64,000 nt of DNA from Prevotella aff. ruminicola Tc2-24 (lineage in GTDB: Bacteria; Bacteroidota; Bacteroidia; Bacteroidales; Bacteroidaceae): assembly GCF_900110895.1 (NCBI RefSeq), contig NZ_FOIQ01000001.1, positions 496,001 through 560,000 of the forward strand, given 5' to 3'. The notes under the pieces are model-generated. The model was not told the origin of the DNA, did not search any database, and saw only the letters and a program-made list of their open reading frames with translations. This document shows, piece by piece, positions 15,573-24,750 of the stretch; positions within the stretch are counted from its first letter, which is position 1; each line of letters begins with the position of its first letter. Made by a program: the position numbers and the translations under genes.

Positions 15573-17936
15573 GTGAAACATACATTTCCCAGATATCTGC
15601 TGTTGGCAGTCATGTTCATGACATGTACTGTCGTGATGGCCGATGACTTTACGCTGAGAGGCAGGGTCGTCGACAACGAGGAGCACGCACTGGAGCTGGT
15701 GACGGTGAGCTGTCCCAGACAAGGGAAGGTGACGATGACCAATCTCAAGGGTGAGTTCTCCATCGACCTGCAGTCGGCCGACTCTGTGGAAGTACGTTTC
15801 TCGATGGTTGGCTATGCGCCCCGCAAACGGGTGTTCCGTAACCCGAGAGGGAAGATGAAGGTGCAGATCGTGATGCAACCTATGGAAGCCCTGCAGGAGG
15901 TGGTCATCACGGAGCGCCGACGACAGACCTCACAGACGGAGCAGCTCGACACCAAGGAGATCCGACAAGCGCCCTCGACAACGGGCAATGCTGTGGAAGA
16001 GTTGGTACAGCAACAGGCTGGCGTGTCTACTCACAACGAGTTGTCTGGACAGTACAATGTACGTGGTGGTTCCTTCGACGAGAACTCCGTCTATATCAAC
16101 GGTGTCGAGATCTACCGTCCATTGCTGATCCGTAGCGGACAGCAGGAAGGACTCTCCGTCATCAACGCCGACATGGTTGAGAAGGTAGGATTCTCGACGG
16201 GCGGTTTCGAGGCGAAATATGGCGACAAGATGTCGTCGGCACTCGACATCACTTATCGTCAGCCCCGACAGTATGAAGCCACCGTCACGGCCTCTCTCTT
16301 AGGAGCCAGTGGTTATGTAGGTATGGGCAACCGTCGTTTCTCCATGAGTCATGGCATCCGATACAAAACAAACCGCTATCTGTTAGGCTCATTAGAAACA
16401 ACTGGAGAATACAAACCTAATTATATTGACTATCAAACATATATTACTTATAATCCAAACAAAAGATGGACGCTGGATTTCATAGGTAATATCGCAGAGA
16501 ACCGCTATCGTTTCAAGCCGGAGGACCGTGAGACCAGCTTTGGTACACTAGCCGATGTCAAGTCGTTCAAGGTTTACTTCGACGGTCAGGAGAAGGACCT
16601 CTTCCGTACCTTCTTCGGCGCCCTGGGAATCACGCGTCATATCGGAGAGTCAACAACTATAAAAATCCTGACATCTGCTTTCCACACCAAGGAGAGTGAA
16701 CGCTACGACATCATGGGACAGTATTGGCTTGACGATGCACAGACACAAGAGAGTCTGGGCGTAGGTACTTATATGGAACATGCCAGAAACTACCTGAAGG
16801 CCGATGTCGTCAGTCTGAAACTGACAGGTACACACCATACACGTCAGCACAGCATAGAGACAAGCATCACCTACAAGACCGAGCATATCAGGGAACAATC
16901 GCGAGAGTACGAGATGCGCGACTCCAGCGGCTATTCCATCCCCCACTCCTCCGACAGACTGGATCTGATATACACGCTATCTGCCAGGAACGACGTGAAG
17001 AGTCACAGGATAGAGGCTTACATCCAAGACAACTACCGTTTCAGTCGGGGTGACAACTACTTCACACTGAACTACGGCATACGACTGGCTAACTGGTCGT
17101 TCAACCAAGAGACCATCGTCTCACCACGAGCCTCACTGGCCATCGTTCCCGCCTTCAACAGCGACTGTACCTTCCGTCTGGCTACAGGTCTTTATTACCA
17201 AGCCCCCTTCTACAAGGAGATGCGCGACACGATGACGACGAACGGAATGACAACTGCCACACTCAACGAGAAGATCAAGAGTCAGCAGTCGCTTCAGTTC
17301 ATCGCCGCCATGGACTATCGATTCAAGATGCTCAACCGCCCCTTCAAGTTCACGGCAGAGGTCTACTACAAAGCGCTGTCCAACCTCATTCCCTATAACG
17401 TACAGAACGTGAAGGTGACCTACTACGGCGAGAACATCTGTTCTGGTCGTGCGGCAGGTCTCGACATGAAACTCTATGGCGAGTTCGTGCCAGGCACAGA
17501 CTCCTGGCTCACGCTTTCACTGATGGACACACGTCAGAGGCTCAACGGAACGAGCATCCCACTGCCCACAGACCAGCGATGGGCGGCAAACATGCATTTC
17601 ACCGACTATTTCCCTGGTACAGACCGTTGGCGCATGACCCTCCGACTGGCCTATGCCGACGGACTGCCCTTCGGTGCTCCTCACCGTGGACTCGAGGCAC
17701 AGCAGTTCAGGGCGCCAGCCTACAAAAGGGCCGATATCGGCATGAGTTATCGAGCACTCAAGGACAAGAAGGGTATCCGTAGCATCTGGCTCGGCATCGA
17801 CTGTCTTAATCTGTTCGGCATCTCCAACGTGAACAGCTACTACTGGGTGACAGATGTCAGCAGTCGCCAGTGGGCTGTGCCCAACTACCTGACGGGCAGG
17901 CTCATCAACGGAAAGGTTACAATAGAACTCCAATAA
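15573..17936 (+). CDS. TonB-dependent outer membrane receptor
   Basis: The 787-residue protein starts with GTG at 15573; this start gives a proper signal peptide (MKHTFPRYLLLAVMFM to VVMADD). Residues 26-110 form a carboxypeptidase-regulatory-like domain (TLRGRVVDNEEHALELVTVS), residues about 115-225 the plug (EEVVITERRR near the start, YNVRGGSFDENSVYINGVEI) and the rest a beta-barrel. There is no SusD-like lipoprotein next to it, so it is not a standard glycan-utilisation pair. It may take up a metal chelate, cofactor or peptide; the substrate cannot be told from sequence. A strong terminator follows. Confidence 0.9.
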   Translation: MKHTFPRYLLLAVMFMTCTVVMADDFTLRGRVVDNEEHALELVTVSCPRQGKVTMTNLKGEFSIDLQSADSVEVRFSMVGYAPRKRVFRNPRGKMKVQIVMQPMEALQEVVITERRRQTSQTEQLDTKEIRQAPSTTGNAVEELVQQQAGVSTHNELSGQYNVRGGSFDENSVYINGVEIYRPLLIRSGQQEGLSVINADMVEKVGFSTGGFEAKYGDKMSSALDITYRQPRQYEATVTASLLGASGYVGMGNRRFSMSHGIRYKTNRYLLGSLETTGEYKPNYIDYQTYITYNPNKRWTLDFIGNIAENRYRFKPEDRETSFGTLADVKSFKVYFDGQEKDLFRTFFGALGITRHIGESTTIKILTSAFHTKESERYDIMGQYWLDDAQTQESLGVGTYMEHARNYLKADVVSLKLTGTHHTRQHSIETSITYKTEHIREQSREYEMRDSSGYSIPHSSDRLDLIYTLSARNDVKSHRIEAYIQDNYRFSRGDNYFTLNYGIRLANWSFNQETIVSPRASLAIVPAFNSDCTFRLATGLYYQAPFYKEMRDTMTTNGMTTATLNEKIKSQQSLQFIAAMDYRFKMLNRPFKFTAEVYYKALSNLIPYNVQNVKVTYYGENICSGRAAGLDMKLYGEFVPGTDSWLTLSLMDTRQRLNGTSIPLPTDQRWAANMHFTDYFPGTDRWRMTLRLAYADGLPFGAPHRGLEAQQFRAPAYKRADIGMSYRALKDKKGIRSIWLGIDCLNLFGISNVNSYYWVTDVSSRQWAVPNYLTGRLINGKVTIELQ

Positions 17937-17962
17937 GTGCATTTTATAAGGATATTTATCCT

Positions 17963-17998
17963 GTTTGTTGCGGAACAATCAGCAACAAACGCTTTTTT
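17963..17998 (+). terminator. Terminator after the TonB receptor
   Basis: The perfect 9-bp stem GTTTGTTGC/GCAACAAAC (17963-17971 with 17982-17990) is followed by GCTTTTTT. Confidence 0.88.
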
Positions 17999-18042
17999 CT
18001 AAAAAAAACGAAATATTAAGGTGGTATTTCATTTATCTTTTG

Positions 18043-18050
18043 TAACTTTG
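18043..18050 (+). promoter_or_regulatory. Promoter -7 box for the mce-mmdA operon
   Basis: TAACTTTG followed by CACATC lies 35 bases before the mce ATG. Confidence 0.6.
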
Positions 18051-18085
18051 CACATCAATAATCAAACTATCTAATTTAAGACGAT

Positions 18086-18496
18086 ATGAAGATTTCGCAC
18101 ATTGAGCATCTGGGCATTGCTGTTCAGAGCATTGAGGAAAGCCTGCCATACTTCACGGAAGTACTAGGCTTAGAGTGTTATGCGACAGAGGTGGTGGAAG
18201 ACCAGAAAGTAAAGACGGCCTTCCTGAAGTGTGGTGAAGTGAAGCTGGAGCTTCTGGAGCCGACATCCCCCGAGAGCACCATCCAGAAATGGCTTGACAA
18301 GGGCAATAAGGGTGTCCATCACGTGGCCTTCTGTGTAGAGGATGGCGTTGCCCCTGCACTCGCCGAGGTGAGTGAGAAAGGTGTGCGCCTCATCGACCAG
18401 GCTCCCCGCAAGGGCGCCGAGGGTCTGAACATCGCATTCCTTCACCCGAAGTCAACCTGTGGCATCCTGACAGAACTATGCGAACATCCTGAGTAA
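18086..18496 (+). CDS. mce: Methylmalonyl-CoA epimerase
   Basis: This 136-residue protein of the vicinal-oxygen-chelate fold interconverts (R)- and (S)-methylmalonyl-CoA. It shows ISHIEHLGIAVQSIEES with a metal-binding His, VKLELLEPTSPES and KGVHHVAFCVEDG. It is the first gene of an operon with the carboxyltransferase, a small subunit and the biotin carrier, matching the succinate to propionate route of Bacteroidales. Confidence 0.95.
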   Translation: MKISHIEHLGIAVQSIEESLPYFTEVLGLECYATEVVEDQKVKTAFLKCGEVKLELLEPTSPESTIQKWLDKGNKGVHHVAFCVEDGVAPALAEVSEKGVRLIDQAPRKGAEGLNIAFLHPKSTCGILTELCEHPE

Positions 18497-18520
18497 ATTT
18501 CCAAACTTTCAATAACAACA

Positions 18521-20086
18521 ATGAGCAAACAACTAGAAAAAATCAAGCAACTCATCGAGAAGCGCGAACAAGCCCGTCTCGGTGGTGGTGAGAAAGCAAT
18601 TCAGAAACAGCACGACCGTGGTAAGTACACTGCTCGTGAGCGTATAGAGATGCTGCTCGACGAGGGATCGTTCGAGGAGTACGACATGTTCAAGGAGCAT
18701 CGTTGCCACAACTTTGGCATGGAGAAGAAGCAGTTCCTCGGCGACGGTGTCGTTGCCGGTAGCGGAACCATCGACGGTCGTCTGGTATTCGTCTTCGCAC
18801 AGGACTTCACCGTTCATGCCGGTTCTCTGTCAGAGACCATGAGTCAGAAGATCTGTAAGGTGATGGACATGGCCATGAAGATGGGCGCCCCCGTCATCGG
18901 TATCAACGACTCAGGTGGTGCACGTATCCAGGAGGGTATCTGCTCTCTGGCCGGCTTCGCAGAGATCTTCGAGCGTAATATCCTGGCTTCGGGTGTGATC
19001 CCCCAGATCTCAGGTATCTTCGGTCCCTGTGCCGGTGGTTCTGTATACTCACCTGCCCTCACCGACTTCACGCTGATGATGGAGAACACCTCATATATGT
19101 TCCTGACCGGTCCGAAGGTTGTGAAGACCGTGACGGGTGAGGATATCGACCAGGAGCACCTGGGCGGTGCCTCGGTACATGCCACGAAGAGTGGTGTGAC
19201 TCATTTCACCGCTGCCACCGAGGAGGAGGGAATCCAGATGCTGAAGACCCTGCTGAGCTATATCCCATCCAACAATATGGAGACGGCTCCTCGTAAGGAG
19301 TGCACCGACCCCATTAACCGTATGGAGGACAGTCTCAACGAGATTATCCCCGAGAACCCCAACGAGGCATACGACATGTACAAGGTGATCTCTGCCATTA
19401 CCGATAATGGTGAGTTCTTCGAGGTACAGCCTAAGTTCGCCAAGAACATCATCGTCGGTTTTGCACGCTTCAACGGACAGAGCGTCGGTATCGTGGCCAA
19501 CCAGCCTAACTGCTACGCTGGTGTGCTCGACGTGAACGCCTCTCGTAAGGGTGCACGCTTCGTACGTTTCTGCGACGCCTTCAATATTCCTATCGTCTCA
19601 CTGGTCGACGTACCGGGCTTTCTGCCGGGCACTGGTCAGGAGTACAATGCCGTCATCCTGCACGGAGCACAGCTGCTTTACGCTTACGGAGAGGCTACCG
19701 TACCCAAGATCACCGTTACCCTGCGTAAGTCATATGGTGGTTCCCACATCGTGATGGGCTCCAAGCAGCTTCACACCGACCTGAACTACGCATGGCCTTC
19801 TGCTGAGATTGCCGTGATGGGTGCCTCTGGTGCTGCCGCCGTGCTCTATGCCAAGGAGGCCAAGGCCAAGAAAGAGGCCGGTGAGGACGTGAAGGCTTTC
19901 ATTGCCGAGAAGGAGGACGAGTACAACGAGCTCTTCGCCAACCCGTATCAGGCCGCCAAGTACGGCTATATCGACGACGTGATCGAGCCGCGTAACACCC
20001 GCTTCCGCATCTGCCGCGGTCTGGCACAGCTCGCTACCAAGCGTGATGCCCTGCCCGCCAAGAAGCACGGTAACATCCCCATGTAA
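18521..20086 (+). CDS. mmdA: Methylmalonyl-CoA decarboxylase / propionyl-CoA carboxylase carboxyltransferase subunit
   Basis: This 521-residue carboxyltransferase moves CO2 between methylmalonyl-CoA and biotin. Motifs include [67 protein letters not shown] and [14 protein letters not shown]. It follows mce by 24 bp. The small MmdE/OadG-like gene downstream favours the sodium-pumping decarboxylase over a soluble carboxylase, but the membrane beta subunit is not in this window, so the direction of the reaction remains open. Confidence 0.93.
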   Translation: MSKQLEKIKQLIEKREQARLGGGEKAIQKQHDRGKYTARERIEMLLDEGSFEEYDMFKEHRCHNFGMEKKQFLGDGVVAGSGTIDGRLVFVFAQDFTVHAGSLSETMSQKICKVMDMAMKMGAPVIGINDSGGARIQEGICSLAGFAEIFERNILASGVIPQISGIFGPCAGGSVYSPALTDFTLMMENTSYMFLTGPKVVKTVTGEDIDQEHLGGASVHATKSGVTHFTAATEEEGIQMLKTLLSYIPSNNMETAPRKECTDPINRMEDSLNEIIPENPNEAYDMYKVISAITDNGEFFEVQPKFAKNIIVGFARFNGQSVGIVANQPNCYAGVLDVNASRKGARFVRFCDAFNIPIVSLVDVPGFLPGTGQEYNAVILHGAQLLYAYGEATVPKITVTLRKSYGGSHIVMGSKQLHTDLNYAWPSAEIAVMGASGAAAVLYAKEAKAKKEAGEDVKAFIAEKEDEYNELFANPYQAAKYGYIDDVIEPRNTRFRICRGLAQLATKRDALPAKKHGNIPM

Positions 20087-20117
20087 TTAGTTTATTGTTT
20101 ATAATTGACATTTATAG

Positions 20118-20267
20118 ATGAACAACGAAGTATATGCAGCGATTGCCATGGCTCTCCATGAGCACCTGGGCAACAATGTCCATGACGTGGAGACTGGCAT
20201 CATCACAATCAATGCGCGTCCCACCCAGTGGAACGGCTATGCGCAAACATTTACTCAACATCCCTGA
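20118..20267 (+). CDS. Small decarboxylase subunit, OadG/MmdE-like C-terminal segment (49 aa)
   Basis: An ATG at 20118 opens a 49-codon frame ending TGA at 20265-20267. The product starts MNNEVYAAIAMALHEHLGNN, continues DVETGIITINARP and ends with TQHP. This matches the cytoplasmic tail of OadG/MmdD-type subunits and the short epsilon subunits that bind the carboxyltransferase. It has no membrane helix of its own. It sits between mmdA (31 bp upstream) and the biotin carrier (5 bp downstream), where Bacteroidales carry such a gene. It likely stabilises or docks the complex; that role is inferred. Confidence 0.75.
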   Translation: MNNEVYAAIAMALHEHLGNNVHDVETGIITINARPTQWNGYAQTFTQHP

Positions 20268-20272
20268 AACGT

Positions 20273-20704
20273 ATGAAAGAATATAAGTATACCATCAACG
20301 GTAATAAGTATGAGGTAGTTGTTGGCGACATCAATGACAATATCGCCACCCTGACCGTCAACGGAGAAGAGTACACGGTAGAGATGGAAAAGCAGCCGGA
20401 GCCGGAGAAGAAGAAGCCCGTCGTGAAGGCCGCCGCTCCAGCAGCCTCTTCCAGCGATGCTCCGACAGCCAACAAGGCTGCCGTCAACAAGGCCAACGCC
20501 GTGAAGGCTCCCCTGCCCGGTGTGATCACCGACATCCTGGTAGCCGAAGGCGACGAGGTGAAGGCCGGCGACACCGTTGTCGTGCTGGAGGCCATGAAGA
20601 TGGCTAACAACCTGACTGCCGAGAAGAACGGAAAGGTGACGGCCGTATGTGTCAAGATCGGTGAGAGCGTCATGGAAGACGACGCCCTTATCGTGATCGA
20701 GTAA
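20273..20704 (+). CDS. mmdC: Biotin carboxyl carrier subunit of the decarboxylase
   Basis: From the ATG at 20273 the protein has 143 residues. An N-terminal part (MKEYKYTINGNKYEVVVGDI) and a flexible Ala/Pro/Lys linker precede a biotinyl domain (KAPLPGVITDILVAEGDEV to the end). Lys109 in EAMKM is the biotin attachment site. An upstream GTG in frame (20228) is rejected because it overlaps the 49-codon gene. A terminator at 20728 ends the operon, so no beta subunit follows. Confidence 0.93.
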   Translation: MKEYKYTINGNKYEVVVGDINDNIATLTVNGEEYTVEMEKQPEPEKKKPVVKAAAPAASSSDAPTANKAAVNKANAVKAPLPGVITDILVAEGDEVKAGDTVVVLEAMKMANNLTAEKNGKVTAVCVKIGESVMEDDALIVIE

Positions 20705-20727
20705 CACATCAATCATAAATCTGACAG

Positions 20728-20760
20728 GAGAGAATGGGCAGTGGCTCATTCTCTCTTTTC
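20728..20760 (+). terminator. Terminator of the mce-mmd operon
   Basis: The perfect 9-bp stem GAGAGAATG/CATTCTCTC (20728-20736 with 20747-20755) is followed by TTTTC. Confidence 0.85.
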
Positions 20761-20793
20761 AAAAAGACTACTACAGACTAAAAGACTAAAACG

Positions 20794-23454
20794 ATGATCA
20801 GGAATATTCTCATCACTGCACTCTTATCCGTCGTCTCCCCCGTCATGGCACAGCAATGGCCCGAGGCAAGACAAGAAGCCAAGGCCGGTAGTCGTTGGTG
20901 GTGGCTCGGTTCTGCCGTCGACAAGGAGAACCTGCGCTGGTCGATGCAGGAATATGCCAACCACGGTATCGGGGCATTGGAGATCACACCTATCTACGGG
21001 GTACAGGGTAACCAAAATAGGAACATCCCCTATCTCTCCGACCAATGGATGGAGATGCTACGCGAGGTTCAGAAGAACGGTCAGCAGATGGGAATGGAAA
21101 TAGACATGGCGACAGGCACGGGCTGGCCCTTCGGCGGTCCGTGGGTACCGCTGGAGGAATCAGCATGTAAGGCGGTGTTTGTGAACAAGACCTTCACCGG
21201 TGGCTCCGTACAGTCGCTCGACCTCTCGGCGCCGGCGCAAGAAGCAGGATACTGTCGACTCAGTAAGGTGATGGCCTACTGGCGTGGCCGACCATACGAT
21301 GTCACCCGGTTTATGAACGACGGACAACTGTCATGGTCACCGGCAGACCTGCTGAAGGAACGCATCAAGCAGGCAACCAACAAGTTACTGAAGAAATCCT
21401 TGACACTACAACTGAAGGAGATGGCGACAGCCCGTTGGCAGGTCACGGCTCTCTATGTGCGCTATGGTGTGATGAAGGTGAAGCGTTCCGCCCCTGGTGG
21501 CGAGGGCTATGTCATCGACCATTTCGACCGTCAGGCCGTGGCCAATTATCTCCGTTATATCGAGGCAGCCTTCGAGCGTACACACACGCCCTACCCCCAC
21601 ACCTTCTTCAACGACTCCTATGAGGTGAGCGAGGGCACATGGACTCCTATGCTCCTCGAGGAATTCGAGAAACGGCGCGGCTATAAGTTGGAAGACTATC
21701 TGCCTTTCCTGCAGAGAGGAGACGAGAAGATCGTGTCCGACTACCGTGAGACGCTCGGCGACCTGCTTCTGGAGAACTTCACACAGCAATGGACGAGCTG
21801 GGCTCACAAGCACGGTGCCATCACCCGCAACCAGGCACATGGGTCGCCAGCCAACCTCATCGACTGCTACGCTGCCGTGGACATACCCGAGATCGAAGGG
21901 TTCGGTCTCTCGGAATTCGGCATCAAGGGTCTGCGCCAGGATCCCGGCAAGACCCGTAAGAACGACTCCGACTTCTCCATGCTGAAATACGCTCCGTCGG
22001 CCGCACATATCTGTGGTAAGCCCTTTACGTCGAGCGAGACTTTCACATGGCTGACAGAGCACTTCCGCACCTCACTCTCACAACTGAAGCCCGACATCGA
22101 CCTGATGTTCTGCGCCGGCGTCAACCATATGTTCTTCCATGGCACCTGCTATTCTCCGAAGGAGGACGCATGGCCAGGGTGGAAGTTCTATGCCTCTATC
22201 GACATGTCACCCACGAACAGCATCTGGCGCGACGCGCCCTACTTCATGCAATATGTGGAACGCTGTCAGAGCTTCTTGCAGTGGGGCGAGCCCGACAACG
22301 ACTTCCTCGTCTACCTCCCGGTGCGCGACATGTGGCAGAAGCAGACTGACAAGCTGCTGATGCAGTTCTCCATCCATCAGATGGGAAAGCTGGCACCGGA
22401 GTTCATCCAGTCCATCCTCGACATCGACCGCGCCGGCTTCGACTGTGACTATATCTCTGACCGCCTGCTGCTCACCACAACGTATAAGGACGGTATGCTG
22501 GAGACGGCGGCCGGCACAAGATACAAAGGACTTGTGATTCCGGAGTGCCGGATGATGCCAGAGAACGTCAGACTGCACATCGACCGACTGAAGGCGCAGG
22601 GGGCACCTGTGATCGACGGTACCAGAGCCGCCGACCTGCAGACGGCTGCCCAGCCCGAGGCCATCAGGACAGTATGCGGACTCAAGACCATCCGTCGCCG
22701 CAATGATACGGGCTACCATTACTTCATCGCCAACCTCACCCCCAACGACATCCAGACCGTCGAGCCGCTGGCTGTCGACTTCAAGGACGCCGTATGGTTC
22801 AATCCGCTGAATGGCGACATCACACCGGCATCCTTCGGCACCGACGGCATCGCCATCCATCTGCGCAGTGGTGAGTCGATGATCCTACAGACGTATAACG
22901 AGCCACTGGCCCAGGATAATAGCAGGAGGAAAACGGAGGATAAAGCATGTCACATAGAGACCAAGACGCTTCCTGGTCCTTGGACCTTGTCGTTTACAGA
23001 AGAAGCACCCAAGGTGAACAAGACCTTCACGCTCGCTAAGCCACAGACCTGGGAGACGCTTGACGACGACAGCGCCAAGGTAACCATGGGCACAGGCGTA
23101 TATACCACCCACCTTCGACTGTCAAAGACCGAGGCGAAGGCACACTGGACGATCGACCTCGGCGACGTGCGCGAGTCGGCCCGTGTCTATATCAACGGTC
23201 AGTTCATCGGCTGCGCCTGGTCGGTACCCTTTGTCCTTGACTGCAAGAACAGCCTGAAGACCGGTGACAATGTGATCCGCATCGAAGTGACCAACCTCCC
23301 TGCCAACCGTATCGCCGACTACGACCGCCAGGGCATCAGATGGCGAAAGATGGAGGAGATCAACGTGGTCGATATCAACTACAATCGTACCACCTATGAT
23401 TCGTGGGAATCGGTACCCAGCGGTCTCAACTCCGAAGTACGTCTCTTACGATAG
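20794..23454 (+). CDS. Glycoside hydrolase family 106-like enzyme (alpha-L-rhamnosidase type), secreted
   Basis: This 886-residue protein has a signal peptide cleaved near VMAQQ. The start of the mature part, AGSRWWWLGSAVDKENLRWS and then YANHGIGALEITPIYGVQ, is the GH106 signature. IDMATGTGWPFGGPWVP, FNDSYEVSEGTWTP, HGSPANLIDCYAAVDIPEIE and GVNHMFFHGTCYSP follow. The C-terminal 170 residues form a GH2-like beta-sandwich (WTIDLGDVRESARVYINGQF). Known GH106 enzymes cut alpha-L-rhamnosides in pectins and decorated glycans; the exact bond cannot be predicted. No promoter box or transport genes are visible nearby. Confidence 0.87.
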   Translation: MIRNILITALLSVVSPVMAQQWPEARQEAKAGSRWWWLGSAVDKENLRWSMQEYANHGIGALEITPIYGVQGNQNRNIPYLSDQWMEMLREVQKNGQQMGMEIDMATGTGWPFGGPWVPLEESACKAVFVNKTFTGGSVQSLDLSAPAQEAGYCRLSKVMAYWRGRPYDVTRFMNDGQLSWSPADLLKERIKQATNKLLKKSLTLQLKEMATARWQVTALYVRYGVMKVKRSAPGGEGYVIDHFDRQAVANYLRYIEAAFERTHTPYPHTFFNDSYEVSEGTWTPMLLEEFEKRRGYKLEDYLPFLQRGDEKIVSDYRETLGDLLLENFTQQWTSWAHKHGAITRNQAHGSPANLIDCYAAVDIPEIEGFGLSEFGIKGLRQDPGKTRKNDSDFSMLKYAPSAAHICGKPFTSSETFTWLTEHFRTSLSQLKPDIDLMFCAGVNHMFFHGTCYSPKEDAWPGWKFYASIDMSPTNSIWRDAPYFMQYVERCQSFLQWGEPDNDFLVYLPVRDMWQKQTDKLLMQFSIHQMGKLAPEFIQSILDIDRAGFDCDYISDRLLLTTTYKDGMLETAAGTRYKGLVIPECRMMPENVRLHIDRLKAQGAPVIDGTRAADLQTAAQPEAIRTVCGLKTIRRRNDTGYHYFIANLTPNDIQTVEPLAVDFKDAVWFNPLNGDITPASFGTDGIAIHLRSGESMILQTYNEPLAQDNSRRKTEDKACHIETKTLPGPWTLSFTEEAPKVNKTFTLAKPQTWETLDDDSAKVTMGTGVYTTHLRLSKTEAKAHWTIDLGDVRESARVYINGQFIGCAWSVPFVLDCKNSLKTGDNVIRIEVTNLPANRIADYDRQGIRWRKMEEINVVDINYNRTTYDSWESVPSGLNSEVRLLR

Positions 23455-23474
23455 AAGGGACGTCATCTTTAAAA

Positions 23475-23559
23475 GTAAAACAACTTGTTTTACCTTCATG
23501 GAGCCTATCTCTTATGATCGTGGAGATGGTTTCTTTGAAAGTAAAACAAGTTGTTTTAC
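23475..23559. repeat. Pair of 19-bp palindromes in the GH106 / ATP-grasp gap
   Basis: GTAAAACAAcTTGTTTTAC (23475-23493) and GTAAAACAAgTTGTTTTAC (23541-23559) each have perfect 9-bp arms around one central base. The second is the exact reverse complement of the first. They lie between convergent genes, so they could be a bidirectional transcript end, protein-binding sites or a dispersed repeat. Confidence 0.7.
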
Positions 23560-23575
23560 TGTAAGGGAGATTATC

Positions 23576-24625
23576 CTAAGTCTTGCGAACCCTTATCCGG
23601 TACTTGTCTGTCAATGCGATCTGCATCACACGGGCATAACCGTCAGCGAATGGAGGAATGGCCAGTGCCACATGTCCCATCGTCCGACGCAGGTTGATCT
23701 CCACACACGGATGCAACAGGAACCCATCGCCATCCGGGCGTGCCACAATCATCATATCCACCCCGAAAGGTCCCCGGTACCTCTTCTGACACATGGGACC
23801 GAACGACGCCATAATCTTCTCTTTAACGTTCGCAAGTAAATCGACTGGTATATAATGACTTAGCATATCCGTCTTCTCCTCATCCGTCGCAATCAGGTTA
23901 CCCGTATAAGCCCCGTTTCTCGTATGGAAGAGAGAGAGCCCCAGATAGTGCACACCACCCTGCTCGTCGATGCTGAACTCCATACCAAAATCCTTCACCT
24001 TATTATAATAGGGTTCGACCATGACACTTCCCTGATGCTGGATGACATTCCGGATCCAACCACGATGATAGTCGTTCAGTGTGCCTTCGACAAAACGGAT
24101 GCCACGACCGCTACTGCTCCAAGGAGCCTTCACGACCACACGGCGCCACTCGTTGAGCTTTTCCACGACGACATCCAGACCATCTGCCTTTACAGATTGC
24201 CCCACCGTACCCTCACACTGGAGTCGTGCCAGCACGGCGGCTGCATGCTCCCTGTGCGACAAGTCACGTATCTGTCGGATATCCTGTTCCGAGGGTACTG
24301 CCCCGACACCATGGCGCAGCAGGAAGCTACGGATGGCCGGGTCCCATCCCCAGGGTCTCACCTCATCAATCGCAAGATGGGGCAACTGATTTTTATCGAC
24401 AAACTGGCGCGGACCTCCTCCGATCCTGGCTCTCAGACGTCCATACGCCTTCCGGGCCAAACCGACATGATCCACCAGGATATAATCGTTCTCATCGGCC
24501 CAGATGGCAGGCAGGTAGCCCAGGTCGCTTCTCAGTCTACGTCCCGCATGAGGAGCCGTGAAATTACTAAGGTTTGAGGCCAATGCCAGATCGTGTTCTG
24601 GATTAAACACGTATAATGTTACCAT
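23576..24625 (-). CDS. ATP-grasp-like protein of unknown function
   Basis: From the ATG at 24625 the protein has 349 residues and starts MVTLYVFNPEHDLALASNLS. VVVKAPWSSSGRGIRFVEG resembles the ATP-binding loop of ATP-grasp enzymes, and FGVDMMIV plus HPCVEINLRRTMGHVAL resembles the metal/ATP end of that fold. Proteins like this occur singly in Bacteroidales and have no assigned substrate as far as I know; ATP-grasp enzymes generally ligate an acid to an amine or thiol. A longer frame to 24688 would swallow the promoter and is rejected. It is transcribed away from the ATPase gene. Confidence 0.75.
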   Translation of the reverse strand: MVTLYVFNPEHDLALASNLSNFTAPHAGRRLRSDLGYLPAIWADENDYILVDHVGLARKAYGRLRARIGGGPRQFVDKNQLPHLAIDEVRPWGWDPAIRSFLLRHGVGAVPSEQDIRQIRDLSHREHAAAVLARLQCEGTVGQSVKADGLDVVVEKLNEWRRVVVKAPWSSSGRGIRFVEGTLNDYHRGWIRNVIQHQGSVMVEPYYNKVKDFGMEFSIDEQGGVHYLGLSLFHTRNGAYTGNLIATDEEKTDMLSHYIPVDLLANVKEKIMASFGPMCQKRYRGPFGVDMMIVARPDGDGFLLHPCVEINLRRTMGHVALAIPPFADGYARVMQIALTDKYRIRVRKT

Positions 24626-24642
24626 TTTATTCAATTTTGGTG

Positions 24643-24674
24643 CAAAATTACCATTTTTTTTTGAGTTTTTGCAA
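24643..24674 (-). promoter_or_regulatory. Promoter of the ATP-grasp-like gene
   Basis: On the minus strand TTG (24672-24674) and TAATTTTG (24643-24650) are 21 bp apart, about 18 bases before the ATG. Confidence 0.65.
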
Positions 24675-24681
24675 CTTAGAC

Positions 24682-24712
24682 TTTGCAATTTACAAGAAAA
24701 GTGTTACCTTTG
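24682..24712 (+). promoter_or_regulatory. Promoter of the AAA ATPase gene
   Basis: TTTG (24682-24685) and TACCTTTG (24705-24712) are 19 bp apart. It is back-to-back with the ATP-grasp promoter, the two -33 boxes being about 8 bp apart. Confidence 0.75.
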
Positions 24713-24750
24713 CACCACTTTAGAGAGTAAAAGATAACAATTCAGGCAGG

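Noticed and set aside
23396..23839. 147-codon plus-strand frame over the end of the GH106 gene and the palindromes
   Set aside because: It overlaps two real genes and crosses both palindromes without a plausible start or motif.
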